Below, piece by piece: positions 1 to 11,849 of a DNA stretch of 64,000 nt. Made by a program: the position numbers and the translations under genes. Below the pieces are notes generated by a model. That model worked only from the letters and a program-made list of their open reading frames with translations, did no database searches and had not been told where the DNA came from. Numbering within the stretch: position 1 is the first letter of the stretch; each line of letters opens with the position of its first letter. This stretch comes from Ochotona curzoniae (taxonomy: Eukaryota; Chordata; Mammalia; Lagomorpha; Ochotonidae). The stretch is from positions 8,928,001 to 8,992,000 of the forward strand of contig NW_024466459.1 of the NCBI RefSeq assembly GCF_017591425.1, written 5' to 3'.

Positions 1-2242
1 CGAGGCTGCCTGGGCCCCGGCTACTTCCGTCAGGCTCCTGGGGTGCGCCCTGGTGGCTGCCCCAGCTGTGAAGGCACTGGCCAGACTGCCAGGCTCTGGG
101 CAGTGATGTCAGGGGGCAGGGCAGGGGTGGAGCAAGAACAGGTGGACAGCTGTCTCATCCTTTGGCAGCTGGCCAGGGCAGAGCCACCTGCTGGGCACAC
201 TGCTGCTCCAAAACAATGGGGCTGGAGAGGGGGCGGGCCCTCTAGTCTAGGCCTTCCAGTAAGCCAGGGCCACTTCTAGCGTGATACTGCTGGCAGGTGG
301 GTGGGGATCTCAGAAGAACTGAGGTAGTGGTTTGTGGTGAAAAAGCCATCCCGCAGGCCATGCGGGCAGTGGCCTGGGCCGTGGGTTGTCAGGGTCGGGC
401 CGGATGGTTCATCGTCTGTGTTTCTGGTGTCACCGTGTGCCCATAGGTTGGGCTCCAGAGAAAGTGTCTCTGTGTGTCAGCCATGGAGTGGCAGGCCCTG
501 CTGTCCCTGGTTGTTGGGAAGGGCCATCCAGGGTGCTGCAGCCTGGAGAACCCAGGTGTAGTGACCGCAGGCTTTGGGGAGACACCCCCATCTCTCCAGG
601 CCCTGCCTCCCTGCGCCTCTGAGAACCAGCTGTCTAGGCCCGCAGGGAACAAGTGTGGGGCCTTGGGCCTTGGGTTAGGGTTTGGAGAACCTGCTTGGTC
701 AGGTGGAACCACCGAGTAGAGGCTGGCATGGGGGGGGGGGTTGGCAGGAAGTCCTGCCCCCTACCTATTGTGTGAAAGCCCTGGCCGCCTCCCCTACTGC
801 ACACCATGATTGCTAACCTGGCCTACTGAGCTGCGACTGCCGGCGCAGCTGCTGGTCTACCCTGCCTGTCACACATGGCCACAGGCTGTCCCCATGAGGC
901 TGCCAGGGCTGCTTGGGCCCAAGCGTTCTTGTGCTGTGTCCTCTGCTGCCTTGGACTTGGGTGGGCTCACTGGTTGTACCAGAACCCGCCTGCATGACTC
1001 CCGGGGTGCTCACGGCCATGGTGGGGGGGTGGTGACTATTCCAGGAGGAGGGGTCTGCAGGCGTGTTCACAGTGAGCTGATCTGTCCTTGGCCCCAGGCC
1101 CGAGGGCAGGACCCTGTTCTGCTGCCAGAGTCCCTGAGTTGGCAGGAGCTGGTAGGCTCAGGGGTGCAGCTGGGAACCAGTGAAGACCCTCTGACGACGT
1201 CAGCTCTGTCCCTGGTAGTTGGATGCTGGTGATCAGCACCCCCATATTCCCTCCATTTAGCCACTGGCCCACCTGCTCCTGGTCATCGTTGGGCCAGGAA
1301 TGGGGTCGGTTGCTTAGCCAGGCCTGCCCAACAAAGCGGAGGTCGTAGGGGGCCAACGGGAGCCATGCCTGGCCAGCATGGCAACCAGTTGTGAGTGGCG
1401 ACATGGACTGGCTGGCAGTGAGCCCCTCTACACAGCCTGCCGTGGCCACCTGCGCCCAGGCACAAGGGAGGGCAGGAGCCGGGGGCGGGGGAAGACTGCC
1501 CAGCATGAAGGCCCGCCGCCTCCTCCCCTAGGCCCACGTGTGCGCAGGGCAGCCGTCCAGGTCTGCTTGGTGAGCTGGCTCGTGTCCTAGGATCCGTGCC
1601 CTGCGATGACTCTTTCCCACCGCGGGGCCGTCCCCTGACCCCCGAGGCCGGGGCCACAGTTTGGTCGTGATTGTTTGCCTGTGTGACACTAACCGTTGTT
1701 TTTTCCCCCCCACACCAAGAGCACATCCCCTCCTCCCCTGCTCTCCTCTGGGCTCTCTCTGTGGTGGCTTCTGTTAAGCTCTGCTGGGCTATGGACTCGC
1801 TTTGGTGGCTCGGGGCACCCATCGGGTGTGGGAGGCCCCTCCCGGGGAGCTGCGTCTACTCCCAGCTGCCAGGGGCTCAGGCTTGGCCACTTGCCAGCGC
1901 TGGGAGGACTCGGCCTGGGCTTTGGGGCGCCCTGGGCCCTGCCCACCCCGTGGCGCTACTCCGCAGCATTTCTCATTTTCACCTTTTCCTGGTGGCCCTT
2001 GGTCCACCTCCGGTGCCCTCTGCACCCCCTAAAATGAACTCGATTCCAGAACAGCGAGAGCCTGTGGTGGTACCAGAGCTCCGCAGCACAGACGCGGCAG
2101 TGTCTGTCCCCCGTGCCGAGCCTGGGGCTGCTGGGAAAGGCGCAGGGGCGGGCGTGGGCCGGGCAGGTGGAGGGCCGCTGCCGTGTTCTCTCACTCGTTT
2201 CCCAGGTCTTCTTATCTCTTCTCTGTGTGGCTCTGGTGACAG
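1..2242. other. EXOC7 intron, no exon recognised
   Basis: GC-rich sequence upstream of the first recognised EXOC7 exon. No splice-flanked segment in it matches the missing N-terminal Exo70 sequence. A short reading VKKPSRRP near 334-360 recalls the variable KKP.KRP segment of Exo70 but has no acceptor or donor. I see no SINE or other clear repeat here. Confidence 0.6.
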
Positions 2243-5200
2243 GGACGATCCGGAAGGCTCAGCACCTTCTGAAACAGTATTCCCAGCATGGTCTAGATGG
2301 GAAAAAGGGGGGCTCTAACCTCATTCCTCTGGAAGGTAATCACCCCACGCTCCCTCCCTCTCCACTCCATCCACTGTATGTCTCCTCCCTCGGCAGGGCA
2401 GAGCTTCCCGCAGGAGGGCTGACCCCGAGAGGGACAGGGTGGGAAAGGCAAGTCCCTGCGGCCGGCAGGCTTCCACGGGCACAGGGACAGGTTCCGGGGC
2501 CCTGGTCCCGGCTGGCTGACGGCAGCTCTGCCCTCCCCGAGGTCTCCCGCTCCCCTCCCTCTCTCTGTCCTGTCCCCTGTGTGACTCAGAAGGTTCCTTT
2601 GTCTTAGGGCAGCCCTTTCACGCCCAGACCGGCTGGGGTGGTCCCCCTGGCCCAGGCCTGTGAGCCACAGCCCTCCTGAGCAAGGGGAGAACGTGCCCGC
2701 AGGGGGCAGGTGCCTGGAGGCCGTGGCTCTTTCTCACTTTTCCCTGGGAGTCCTGGGCCCAGGGCACGAGCAACCAAAGGCTGCTCAGGCACCAGCTGCA
2801 AGTCAGGCTTGAAAGGGCTGTTCCCATGGTGGTCGGAGGCAGCCGAGGGGCTCAGAGCCCTCCCCGGGGCCCTTGCCCCGTGGCCCGTCTCACGTCCCCC
2901 CTCTTGGAGATCAAGGGCTTCTTCCCTGTACCCTGAGGGGCAGCCCCCCCAGCCCCTGGATAAACGCTGCTTGTGTTTGTGCGGCCGACGTCTCGCTAGG
3001 TCACGAGCATGATTTCCGAGTTAAGCACCTGTCCGAGGCCCTGAACGACAAGCACGGGCCGCTGGCCGGTGAGTACCGCAGCCCAGCCGAGGGCAGCCGC
3101 CACCGCCGCCCCTGCAGCCGCCCTCGAAGCCGGCTCCTGCCAGGCCCCGCTGGGCACTCTGCTCCGAGGACGGCCAGGCCTGCTCGCCTCTCACCTCTTG
3201 CTCTGATCTCTTTCTCTCTCTGTCTCTCCTGTGAGCACTAAGTCTCCTTGCCTTTCTGCAGATGGGAATGCCACCCAGCCCTCAGGGCCTGAGCTAGGGG
3301 AGAGGCAGGCAGAGGGCAGGTGGCCCCGCTGAGGGCAGGGAGCCCCGAAGCATGACTCCTGGAGCAGCTACGGCACCCAACTCCTCAGAGCGGCTCCCTC
3401 GGCGCAGGCCACTGGTTTGGCCTGTAGGCACCCGCACCGGTCCCCAGGGCTCAGCCACAGGGCCCCCCCACTCTGGGGTCATTGTCTCTTCTCACATTTT
3501 GACCCCATCCCCACCTGAGCCAGCCTCCCTCACAGCCCAACACCCAGTTGTATGTTCCAGAAGGCCTGCGGGGCTGCCAGCAGCCTCCCCATGCCCAGTC
3601 ACCTCGCATGGATAAGCACAGTGCCACTCTTTGAGGGGGTACTGCCACTAGCCCAGCCGGGGCCAACTCCTGCAGGAACAGGTCACAGACACTCCTGAGC
3701 CAGGAAGTGGACAGAGGGCACTCCCCCAGGCTCCCGTCCTCTGCCCTTCTCCCACCCTTCTAACATCTAGTGCTCTGGGGACCTAAGTCCATTTGCGCAG
3801 AGCTGGAAGGTGAATCCAGGCCCCAAGCTGGACTCAGCTCTCTTCTTCCCCTCCAGCCCAGGCGGGCCCACAGAGCCCTTGCGGCTTGCTGCCCCTTTCC
3901 CGGCTGCTTGGGGCCATGGACCAGAGGCTGGGGAGACCCACACCTCCCCCCTCTGCCCTCAGCGAGGAGAGTGGGTGCCCCCGGCCCAGTGGCTCAGGGA
4001 CACTGCCGTCCCCCCAGGGAGAGACGACGTGCTGGACGTGGAGACGGACGCCTACATTCACTGTGTCAGCGCCTTCGTCAAGCTGGCCCAGAGCGAGTAC
4101 CAGCTGCTGGCCGACATCATCCCAGAGCACCACCAGAAGAAGACCTTCGACTCCCTCATCCAGGTCCTGCCTGCCTGCCGGCTACCCGGGGCCCTGACCG
4201 GCGGGAGCCAGGGGTCGGGGGAGAAAGGCAGGTTGGCCCTGGGAAGCCCCCTCCGGCCCTGTGCTGAGCTGGAGCCCTGCCCTTGCTCAGGACGCACTGG
4301 ACGGCTTGATGCTCGAGGGGGAGAACATCGTGTCAGCTGCACGCAAGGCCATCATCCGGCACGACTTCTCCACGGTGCTCACCGTCTTCCCCATCCTGCG
4401 CCACCTCAAGCAGACCAAGCCCGAGTTCGATCAGGTGCTCCAGGTATGCGTGGCTGCCCCCAGCCCTGGGAGAACCCCCTCCATGGCCCACAGCTGCTGC
4501 TACAGGGCCCCACAGGAGACTGAAAAAAGTCAGCCCCCAAGGTGTGGGGCATGGAAGGTGCTGGAAGGAGGGCGGGCCAGCAGGGCTCTGGCCAGGGCTA
4601 CAGAGGTGTATGTGTGTATGTGTGTGTGTGTGCGTGCTTCCTTAGGGCACGGCTGCCAGCACCAAGAACAAGCTGCCCAGCCTCATCAGCTCCATGGAGA
4701 CAGTAGGAGCGAAAGCGCTGGAGGACTTTGCCGACAACATCAAGGTACCTGCTCTCCCTCCTTCCGGGACTCCCGCCCAGCCAGGGAATGGGTGGGAAAC
4801 AGGCCAGACGGCTGGACTGTATCCCATCAGCCTCTGAGTCCGAGGGGCGTCCTTACGCTCGCCTGCCAGGAGCTGGTGCCACTGTGGGCAGCTGTGTCTG
4901 GGAGCTGAGGACTGTTTTATCCGCAGAATGACCCAGACAAGGAATACAACATGCCCAAGGATGGCACAGTGCATGAGCTCACAAGCAACGTAGGTGCCCT
5001 GCAAGGACCCCCGTGGAGGGAGGGAGGAGAGAGGGGGGACCCCGGCCTGGCCCCAAGCCACTCGGGCATGGGGGCTGGGGTGGCAGGATGGACAGCCAAG
5101 TGCCTGGCATCTCAGCAGACAGCCCCTTTGTGGGCAGCAAGGCCCACGGCGTGAAAGCTGGCAGCTGTGCTTGGCACTGGGTGGAGGCTGGAGGAAGGAA

Positions 5201-8200
5201 GCAGCCTGTTGCTGCACTGACCTGCCCCCTGTACCCGTGCTCTCCCAGGCCATCCTCTTCCTGCAACAGCTTCTGGACTTCCAGGAGACCGCAGGTGCAA
5301 TGCTGGCCTCCCAAGGTACTTGGCACTCTCAGCTGGGTAGCCCCTGTGCCGCCTACTCTTGCCCGGGAATGTGGGGGAGTCCCCCCAGGAGGTGATGACT
5401 GAGGAAGCTCCCCCAACTCGTAGCCTGGGTTTGAGAGTGGCTGGTGGAGGCCCCGGCTGCTGGACCATCCCAGGCTGAGCACCTGCAGAGCAAGGTTGGC
5501 CTATGCCCTTGGTGAACAGACTGCCACCCCAGTGTGGCAGGTCATTGCAAGCACTGAGCACCTTCCCCTGCCATGGGGGGGACAGGGAGCTGGCTGTGGC
5601 TGTCTGGACCCCCACATGCCAGTGTCTCCCCTGCTTCAGAGGGCCCAGCTGGCGTGGGGAGCAGTCTGCCTGACAGGGTCCTGGACCGCATCTCTAACCT
5701 ATGTTTGCACTTGCGTCTCTCTCCCTCTTGCCTCTCGCTCTGTCCCCTGCGTGCACTGCTCTCACTCCATAGTTCTTGGGGACACATACAATATTCCTTT
5801 AGACCCCCGAGGTAAGCCGTGCGGCTCTACGGCCCCGAGGGTGGCTCCCTGGGGACTGCTCTCAGCACCTGTGGGGGGTGGGGGTCCTGTCGTCTCTCAG
5901 CCCCTTTTGTGGCCACTCTGTCTCTGAGCTTACCTGCGCAGCACCTGCTGTGTTTTGCACCCTGGATACGCCCTTCACCCTACTCCATGGGACAGCAGAG
6001 GGGTCTGGTGGGGGGAGGAGCTAGAGAAGCTGTGGCAAGCCGTCTCTGGGCGTGGCTGATGGCCAGTGGGGAAAGCGGGGACTAGTTAGATCCCACCCGA
6101 CAGGCGGCATGGTTGGAGGCCAAGTCTGGATCCCATCCCCACTCCCTCACCCTGGTCCTCCCAGCCTTCCCGCTGCATGACCTGCTCCTTAACCACACTG
6201 TCCATTATGACCAAGGGGAAGTCCTGGGGTCTAGAAGCAGCCCCGGGACAGCGCTTCCTGTGGCTGGGGCAGCTCCAGAGCTCTGATACCCAGCCTCGCA
6301 GGGACACCCCTGGGTCCTGCTCGACCAGCAAGCCTCAGGCTGCCCCTGCTGGGCGGGGGACCTCCAGGCCTCGGCTACTGCCCCTACAGTGACCAGCTTC
6401 TCCTCCTACAGAGACCAGCTCCTCTGCCACCAGCTACAGCTCCGAGTTCAGCAAGCGGCTGCTCAGCACCTACATCTGTGAGTTCCTTTTAGTACAGCGC
6501 ACCGTCTCCCGCCCCACATGCCCGTAGGAGCCCTCTGACCTTGGTGGCTGTGACCTGTGCTCCAGTGCAGGGCCCAGGGGCAGCAGGCAAGGCCTCCTGA
6601 GGCCCCCCAGCCTCTGAGTCAGGGGAGCAATGGGGGGTGCTAGTCAGTGAGTCGTGAGACTGGGCCCCCTTCCCCGCACAGGCAAAGTCCTGGGAAACCT
6701 TCAGTTGAACTTGCTGAGCAAGTCCAAGGTGTACGAGGACCCCGCTCTGAGTGCCATCTTCCTGCACAACAACTACAACTATATCCTCAAGGCCCTGGAG
6801 AAGTGAGTGCCACAGGGGCAGGTCCTCCCGGGGCTGGCTGCGCCCCTTGGCGCCTCTGGGGTGGGGCTGCCACCTCGGCACTGGAGGATAAGGTGGGAGG
6901 GGACACAGAGGCCAGGGGCCTTGGGGGACCTGGAGGCCAGGTCTGTCTTGTCTCCACCTTCCCAGGTCGGAGCTGATCCAGCTGGTGGCTGTGACCCAGA
7001 AGACCGCCGAGCGTTCCTACCGTGAGCACATTGAGCAGCAGATCCAGACCTACCAGCGCAGGTGCGGCCCCAGCCACGGTGGGCTCCAGATCCTGGTGGC
7101 CACAGCCCCCAGAGTCCCCATGCCCCACATGGCTCAGTGCATTCCTCCTCAGGGCCTCCACAGTGTGAGGTCAGTGACAGGGAACTGCTCCTTCATGGCC
7201 CCACCCTTATGCTTGGTCTTCTATCAACCGCCTGCTCCCTGTGGCTGGCCGGGAGGACATGAGGGGCCAACACTGACAGAGGTGTGGGTCAGGCATAGCC
7301 CCAGACCGGCAAGGGTGCAGGGGCCCTGGAACTCGCTCTCTGATTCCCTAGCTTTCTTCTTGGTCTGTTTTCTCTCCCCATTCCCTCCTTTCTTTCCCCC
7401 TTATTTCTCTGTCTCTTAATTTCTGTGACATCTATGCCAGCTCTAGAAGAGATGTTTGTCCCATTGTAGGGTCGCTGTGGGTGTCCTGTGCTTGACTTGC
7501 AGCGAGTATCTTAAGCTCTCTTCCCAAGTAAGAGATCTTGATCGGCTTAGCAGCAACCCTGATCAGTTCCGCACTGCCCCATCCCCTGGTAGAGCAAGAG
7601 GTCTAACAGAAACAGCCAGACTTGTGCCTGGGGGGCAGCAGCGGCCCATGGCCGCAGCCCCTCTCATGCCTCGCTCTCTGCCTGGCAGTTGGCTGAAGGT
7701 CATCGACCACATTGCGGACAAGAGCCTCCCTGTGCTGCAGCCAGGAGCCAAGGTGGGGAGCAGCCCGCTGTGGGGAGCGGCGGGTCGTCGGGGCAAAGCT
7801 GAGTGAAACAGAGAGGGCTGGGAATGCAGGGATGGGCGGAAGGGCGACTGCTCTGAGCAGAGCTATCCCTGTCTCCCTCCTGTCCCCCACCCCACGCAGC
7901 TCCGCGACAAGGAGCGGCAGATGATCAAGGAGAGATTCAAGGTGAGTCGGGGTCCCCTCCCTTCCACTGCTGCCACTGCCACCGCCTCTGCAGTGACACA
8001 GCCCCAAGCACGGCCTCTGCTTCCCTGTCCTTTCCTCCTTGGTGGTGGTCAGGGCTTCAACGACGGCCTTGAAGAACTGTGCAAGATCCAGAAGGCCTGG
8101 GCTGTTCCGGACATGGAGCAGCGGGACAAGATCCGCCAGGCACAGAAAACCGTTGTCAAGGAGACCTACGCGGCCTTTCTGCACAGGTGGGCCACCCTCC

Positions 8201-8450
8201 CAGGCACCCTCAGCCCCTGCTGGCCACTCCTCCCCCCCCCCCAGCCTGGCTCCCACTCTCCTCTCTCTCATAAAGCACGGGGTGGCTAGCAGGTGGGAGC
8301 CCTGGGCCGTGAGGCTTCCAGCTGGCCTGACTCCAGCACCTGGTCAGGTATGGCAGCGTGCCCTTCACCAAGAACACGGACAAATATATCAAGTACCGCG
8401 TGGAGCAGGTGGGCGACATGATCGACCGCCTCTTCGACACCTCGGCCTGA
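2243..8450 (+). CDS. EXOC7: EXOC7 (exocyst complex component 7, Exo70), C-terminal part; N-terminal exons lie before the window
   Basis: Exo70 is a subunit of the exocyst, which tethers secretory vesicles to the plasma membrane; its C-terminal domain binds phosphoinositides and the family is a rod of stacked helices. Fifteen exons read in one frame: 2243-2335, 2916-3068 (or 3000-3068), 4018-4163, 4291-4443, 4646-4744, 4927-4989, 5249-5315, 5773-5811 (cassette), 6412-6477, 6682-6802, 6966-7061, 7689-7752, 7900-7941, 8053-8186 and 8348-8450 with TGA at 8448. All junctions are GT-AG and phases agree, giving 478 residues that start at [17 protein letters not shown] and end at [12 protein letters not shown]. 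The protein matches mammalian Exo70 almost residue for residue as I know it. The first 2242 bases are intron; the first roughly 270 residues are off the window. No break was seen. Confidence 0.96.
2916..2999 (+). other. EXOC7: EXOC7 alternatively spliced 28-codon extension (two competing 3' splice sites)
   Basis: The exon ending at 3068 has two usable acceptors in the same phase: AG at 2914-2915 and AG at 2998-2999. Using the first adds 84 bases, encoding LLPCTLRG...[13 protein letters not shown] just before [10 protein letters not shown]. The long and short forms correspond to known mammalian EXOC7 isoforms. The upstream acceptor has a weak polypyrimidine tract, while the downstream one sits inside coding sequence, so usage is probably regulated. 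The frame is open in both forms. Confidence 0.8.
4599..4637. repeat. (TG)n microsatellite in an EXOC7 intron
   Basis: About 35 bases of imperfect TG repeat, interrupted by TATG units, sit just upstream of the acceptor at 4644-4645 and form part of its polypyrimidine-like tract. Length variation here could affect use of the next exon, but that is inference. Confidence 0.8.
5773..5811 (+). other. EXOC7: EXOC7 39-base cassette exon
   Basis: A 39-base exon bounded by AG (5771-5772) and gtaagc encodes [13 protein letters not shown] when joined after position 5315. The neighbouring exons also join in frame without it (CAA G + AG ACC), so it is a symmetric cassette of 13 codons. The peptide matches the optional insert known in mammalian EXOC7 isoforms. 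Confidence 0.85.
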
Positions 8451-9076
8451 GCCTGCCGCCCCAGACTGGCTGCGTCCTTGGATAGATAAACCAGTGTTAA
8501 CTTGACTCTGGGCCGGGTGAAGCTCAAGTCCTTTGACACAGACCTTTTACCATGCCCCTGCGGAAGCGCATCCCTAAGCCCTGTGGCCCTGACTTCTGTG
8601 CCATGCTGGGACAGCAGGGCTACCTCTGACTTTGGGTTTTGTAACCTCCCCCCGACCCCGCACTGTACCCTCAGGGAGCACCCAATGGCTGTGGAGCAGG
8701 AAAGGGGAGAGGAGGACGAAGGAGGTTCTCTGCCCTGCGCAGCCCGGCACACTGCTGGAAGCATGAGGGATGCGGCGGGGATTCTGGCCCACCCTGTGCC
8801 ATCCAGCACTGGGGCCTCCTCCCTGGGGCCCAGCATGGGGGTTGCAAGAATGGTGGCCATCAGTGGAAGTTCAGCAGCCAGGGTGGCCTTGGGGCCCCAC
8901 TTGCTTGCACTGGGAGTAAATGGCTGAGCCGAATGAAGACAGGCCCTTGTAATGTACTTGCACTCAAAGGACAGGTTTATTTCACACTACACATATGTTC
9001 ACCCAAGGCAGACTTGAGGGGGTCCCCCTCCCCTCTCTCCTGAGACCATGCCCAGGCAGGCCCCACCCCCCCAGCC
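8451..9076. other. Convergent 3' UTRs of EXOC7 (+) and ZACN (-)
   Basis: The stops of EXOC7 (8448-8450) and ZACN (9077-9079) face each other across 626 bases with no further coding sequence recognised. On the plus strand the only polyadenylation-like hexamers I see are the variants GATAAA at 8485 and AGTAAA near 8914, so the EXOC7 3' end is uncertain and may run into ZACN. Confidence 0.6.
8976..8981 (-). terminator. ZACN: ZACN polyadenylation signal AATAAA (minus strand)
   Basis: The plus strand reads TTTATT, which is AATAAA on the minus strand, 96 bases beyond the ZACN stop codon. It is the first canonical hexamer downstream of the gene. Confidence 0.65.
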
Positions 9077-11849
9077 TCAGGAACCCACTCTTTGTCCTGA
9101 GATCAGCTGCTCCAGGCCACCATGCCACATGCTGGGCTGCCCACCGTGGGGGCCGTCCATCCCAGGGGGTGGGTCTGACTTGCATGTTGCCCATATCCAG
9201 ATGGCAACAAAGATGACCTGGGTACACAGCACGCTGGCGACATACACAAGGAAGAAGACGTGGTCAGCTGCCTCAAGCCGCTTCCTCCTGGACCCCTCTC
9301 CTCCTCTGCGAGGGTCTGCAGGGAAAGGCAGGGTGAGGAGCTGTTGCCCAGGGCCCCGCAGAGCCGGGGCACGAGCCCAGTGCTCCTGAGCGCATGCGCT
9401 CCTTCTTTGGCATGCACAGTGTGGGCCTGGCCCATAATGGCCACCTGGAGCCCAGGGGCGGGTGAGCCAGGGGCGTGAGTACAGAGGGCATCTCAGCATA
9501 CATAGGCCTCGCGCCCAGCTCTGCCCCTGCCACCCCGAGCCTGCTCCAGGCCTTGTCCCTCACCAACCACCCGGTCCCAGCAATCCCCTGCACCTTTCGT
9601 GTCAGGCTCCGGGGCTGGGCTGGGGCTATGCCCGGCCCTCAGGGTGTCCCGGGCCAGCATCCCCGCCAGCAGCACGGTCTCCACGGTACTGAGCAGGAGC
9701 AGCAGCAGCAGGATGGTGAAGAAATAAGCTGTGTGATGGCAGGGATGGCACATCACGGGCCTGGCAGCCAGACAGAGCAGGCCTTCCCTGGCACCAGAGA
9801 GGGAGCAGGCTTACTGAGCAGTGGGTTGCAGGAGGAGGAGCTGGGCAGGCCGTGCACCAGCGAGGAGTGGAAGACGAGATAGCCCAGCAGCAGCGTCACT
9901 TTGTAGGCCATACGTTCAAAGGCCTGCAGGGGTAGCAGCCCCCCGCACATGTCCGCCAGCAGCAAGCCCTCACCGGGGACGATGAGAGCTATGATGGACT
10001 TGAGCGCTGTGTTCCGCAGGCTCAGCTGGAAGGAAGCCAGGATTTCGGGGAGGAGGTAGGGGGCTGGGGTAAGCCCCTCCACTTCTCAGCTCTGTCCATG
10101 GCCCCCCGCGCCTGACCCCAACTCACCGTCACCTGGAAGCAGGGCACCAGCTGCTCTTTTAGGACCTGGGTTTCTACAGCGTCAACCACATACTCCCTCT
10201 TGATACTCACAATCTCATTTGTCACTTGGACCTGGAACTCCAGCTCCTTCACTGCAAGGGGTGGGGGCAGTGAGCTAGCCCAGAGCTCCCCTGCCCTTGG
10301 TCACTCCAGGCAATAGAAGCAGAACCCACCGGGGGCCGGGGGGACAGAGGCTGTCTAGCTGCTCAGGGGGGCCGTCAGTTTCCCTTCCATGGTGAAGGGG
10401 TCTGACAGGGAAGGATGGGGTTCCTATAGCAGCTTCAGTGACACCTGCTGGGGCTGTGGGATGCCTACCAAGTGGCTGCTCCTTCACGCTGCTTCCGGGA
10501 ATGACAGCACAGCGGTCAAGCCCTGCAGACTTTCAGCAAGTGTCCCAGCCACTGCCATCTGACCCTGCTGTGTGTCACTGCTCTGGGGCACAGGGAAGCC
10601 CTGAGGCTACAGCCCTAGAGGAAGTGAAAGTGCAGCTGAAGGTAGGGCGGCTCAAAAGGGCTGCTGTCTGGGAGGTGAAAGTGGACTGCACATGCTGCTC
10701 TCCTGTGTGTTCAGTAACCCTTCCCCCAGGCCTGGGGCAGCCAGCGGTGGGCAGAGCCAGCCTTGGGCCAGATGCCCAATGGAGGCCAGGAGTGTGCTAC
10801 CCTGTCTGTACCAGAGTTGCTAAAAACGAAGAAGCTGAGGTTGCAGCTGCTCTGGTCCCTGGGGAAGTGCAGGAGCTCAAAGTCGCAGTTGGCCTCAGTG
10901 GTAAGAGCCAGGTTGACCTCCACGTGGCCGTCCTGGCCCACTGTGGCCTGCGGGTTCTCGTCCTTCCAGTCTGTCCAGAGCCTGTAGGGGAAGCCAGTAC
11001 AACCAGAGACCCGGCCTGGGGCAAGGGCAACACTGGAGTCCGGGGCCCAACCCCACTGGCTTCCTGTGGGCAAGGTGGGCAGGAACGGGGGGCATGCCCA
11101 CAACAGGGGGAGTGCTTACAGAGCTGACTCTTTGCCAAGCAAGCCTCAGCTGTAACACTGTGTCCCCGACACTAGAACTCCTGCCCCACTTACGCTTCCC
11201 GGATGGAGAGTTCAGGTGTCCACAGCAAGTTCGTGGGCAATGTGACAACTTTCCGTGAGTACATGGTGCCATTCCAGGCCAGGCGGGCATCCAACCAGGC
11301 CTGGGAACAAAAGGATGCCACTGGAGCTGCTGGTCACACATGCAGGACCCTCAGCCCAGCAAATGCCAATCCTTGCCACTGGACTGGCTGCACATTTCCA
11401 TCCCACCTGCCCCTGGGTGAGGCTCACCAGACGGAGCATCAGCACGTAGGACACGGTATAGCGCAGGATGTCCTGTGAGAGGGAAAGAGCCCATCAGGGG
11501 GCAGGACACCCCAGCACAGGCCGAGGACGAGTCCCCCCCAACCACCCGACAGCACTTACCACATTAAACACGTTGGACACGAACACATGTGCACTCACGA
11601 GCAGGGGAGCACTCCCATTGCTAGGGATCTGGATGACTTCCTGCTCCTCCACACCTGAGATGAGGTCAAGGGGGACAGCCAGATCGAGAGGACAGAGGTC
11701 ACCCTCCCCCAAGGGCCAAAGTCCCAAAGTTCACAACCTCGCACCCTCTACCTACCCACTGCAAGCACTCTGAAGTTGGGCCCCTGAACCAAGGGCCCGA
11801 TGCTGCCAAGCCCAAGGAGGGCAAGATGGAGCAGGAACCTCAGCCCCAT
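9077..11849 (-). CDS. ZACN: ZACN, zinc-activated Cys-loop ligand-gated ion channel, intact
   Basis: ZAC is a pentameric Cys-loop cation channel of the plasma membrane, reported to be gated by zinc, copper and protons. Nine exons on the minus strand, 5' to 3': 11849-11756, 11654-11560, 11472-11428, 11300-11194, 10981-10812, 10251-10127, 10025-9815, 9728-9594 and 9315-9077. They add to 1221 bases (406 aa plus TGA); every phase agrees and every intron is GT-AG. Exon 1 encodes a signal peptide ([15 protein letters not shown]). The Cys-loop [15 protein letters not shown] is complete with 13 residues between cysteines. Membrane segments follow ([19 protein letters not shown], then [16 protein letters not shown], then [20 protein letters not shown], and a last one near [17 protein letters not shown]). 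The C-terminal tail after CKSD is about 16 residues longer than the human tail as I recall it. The exon 1/2 junction is the least certain. Confidence 0.93.

Noticed and set aside
334..362. VKKPSRRP reading as the variable EXOC7 exon (KKP.KRP)
   Set aside because: No acceptor before it and no donor after it, and the match is only a few residues.
11656..11727. Longer ZACN exon 2 starting upstream of 11654
   Set aside because: The frame is open upstream, but using AG 11656-11655 makes all nine exon phases agree and gives a protein length close to human; the upstream sequence is pyrimidine-rich, as expected before an acceptor.
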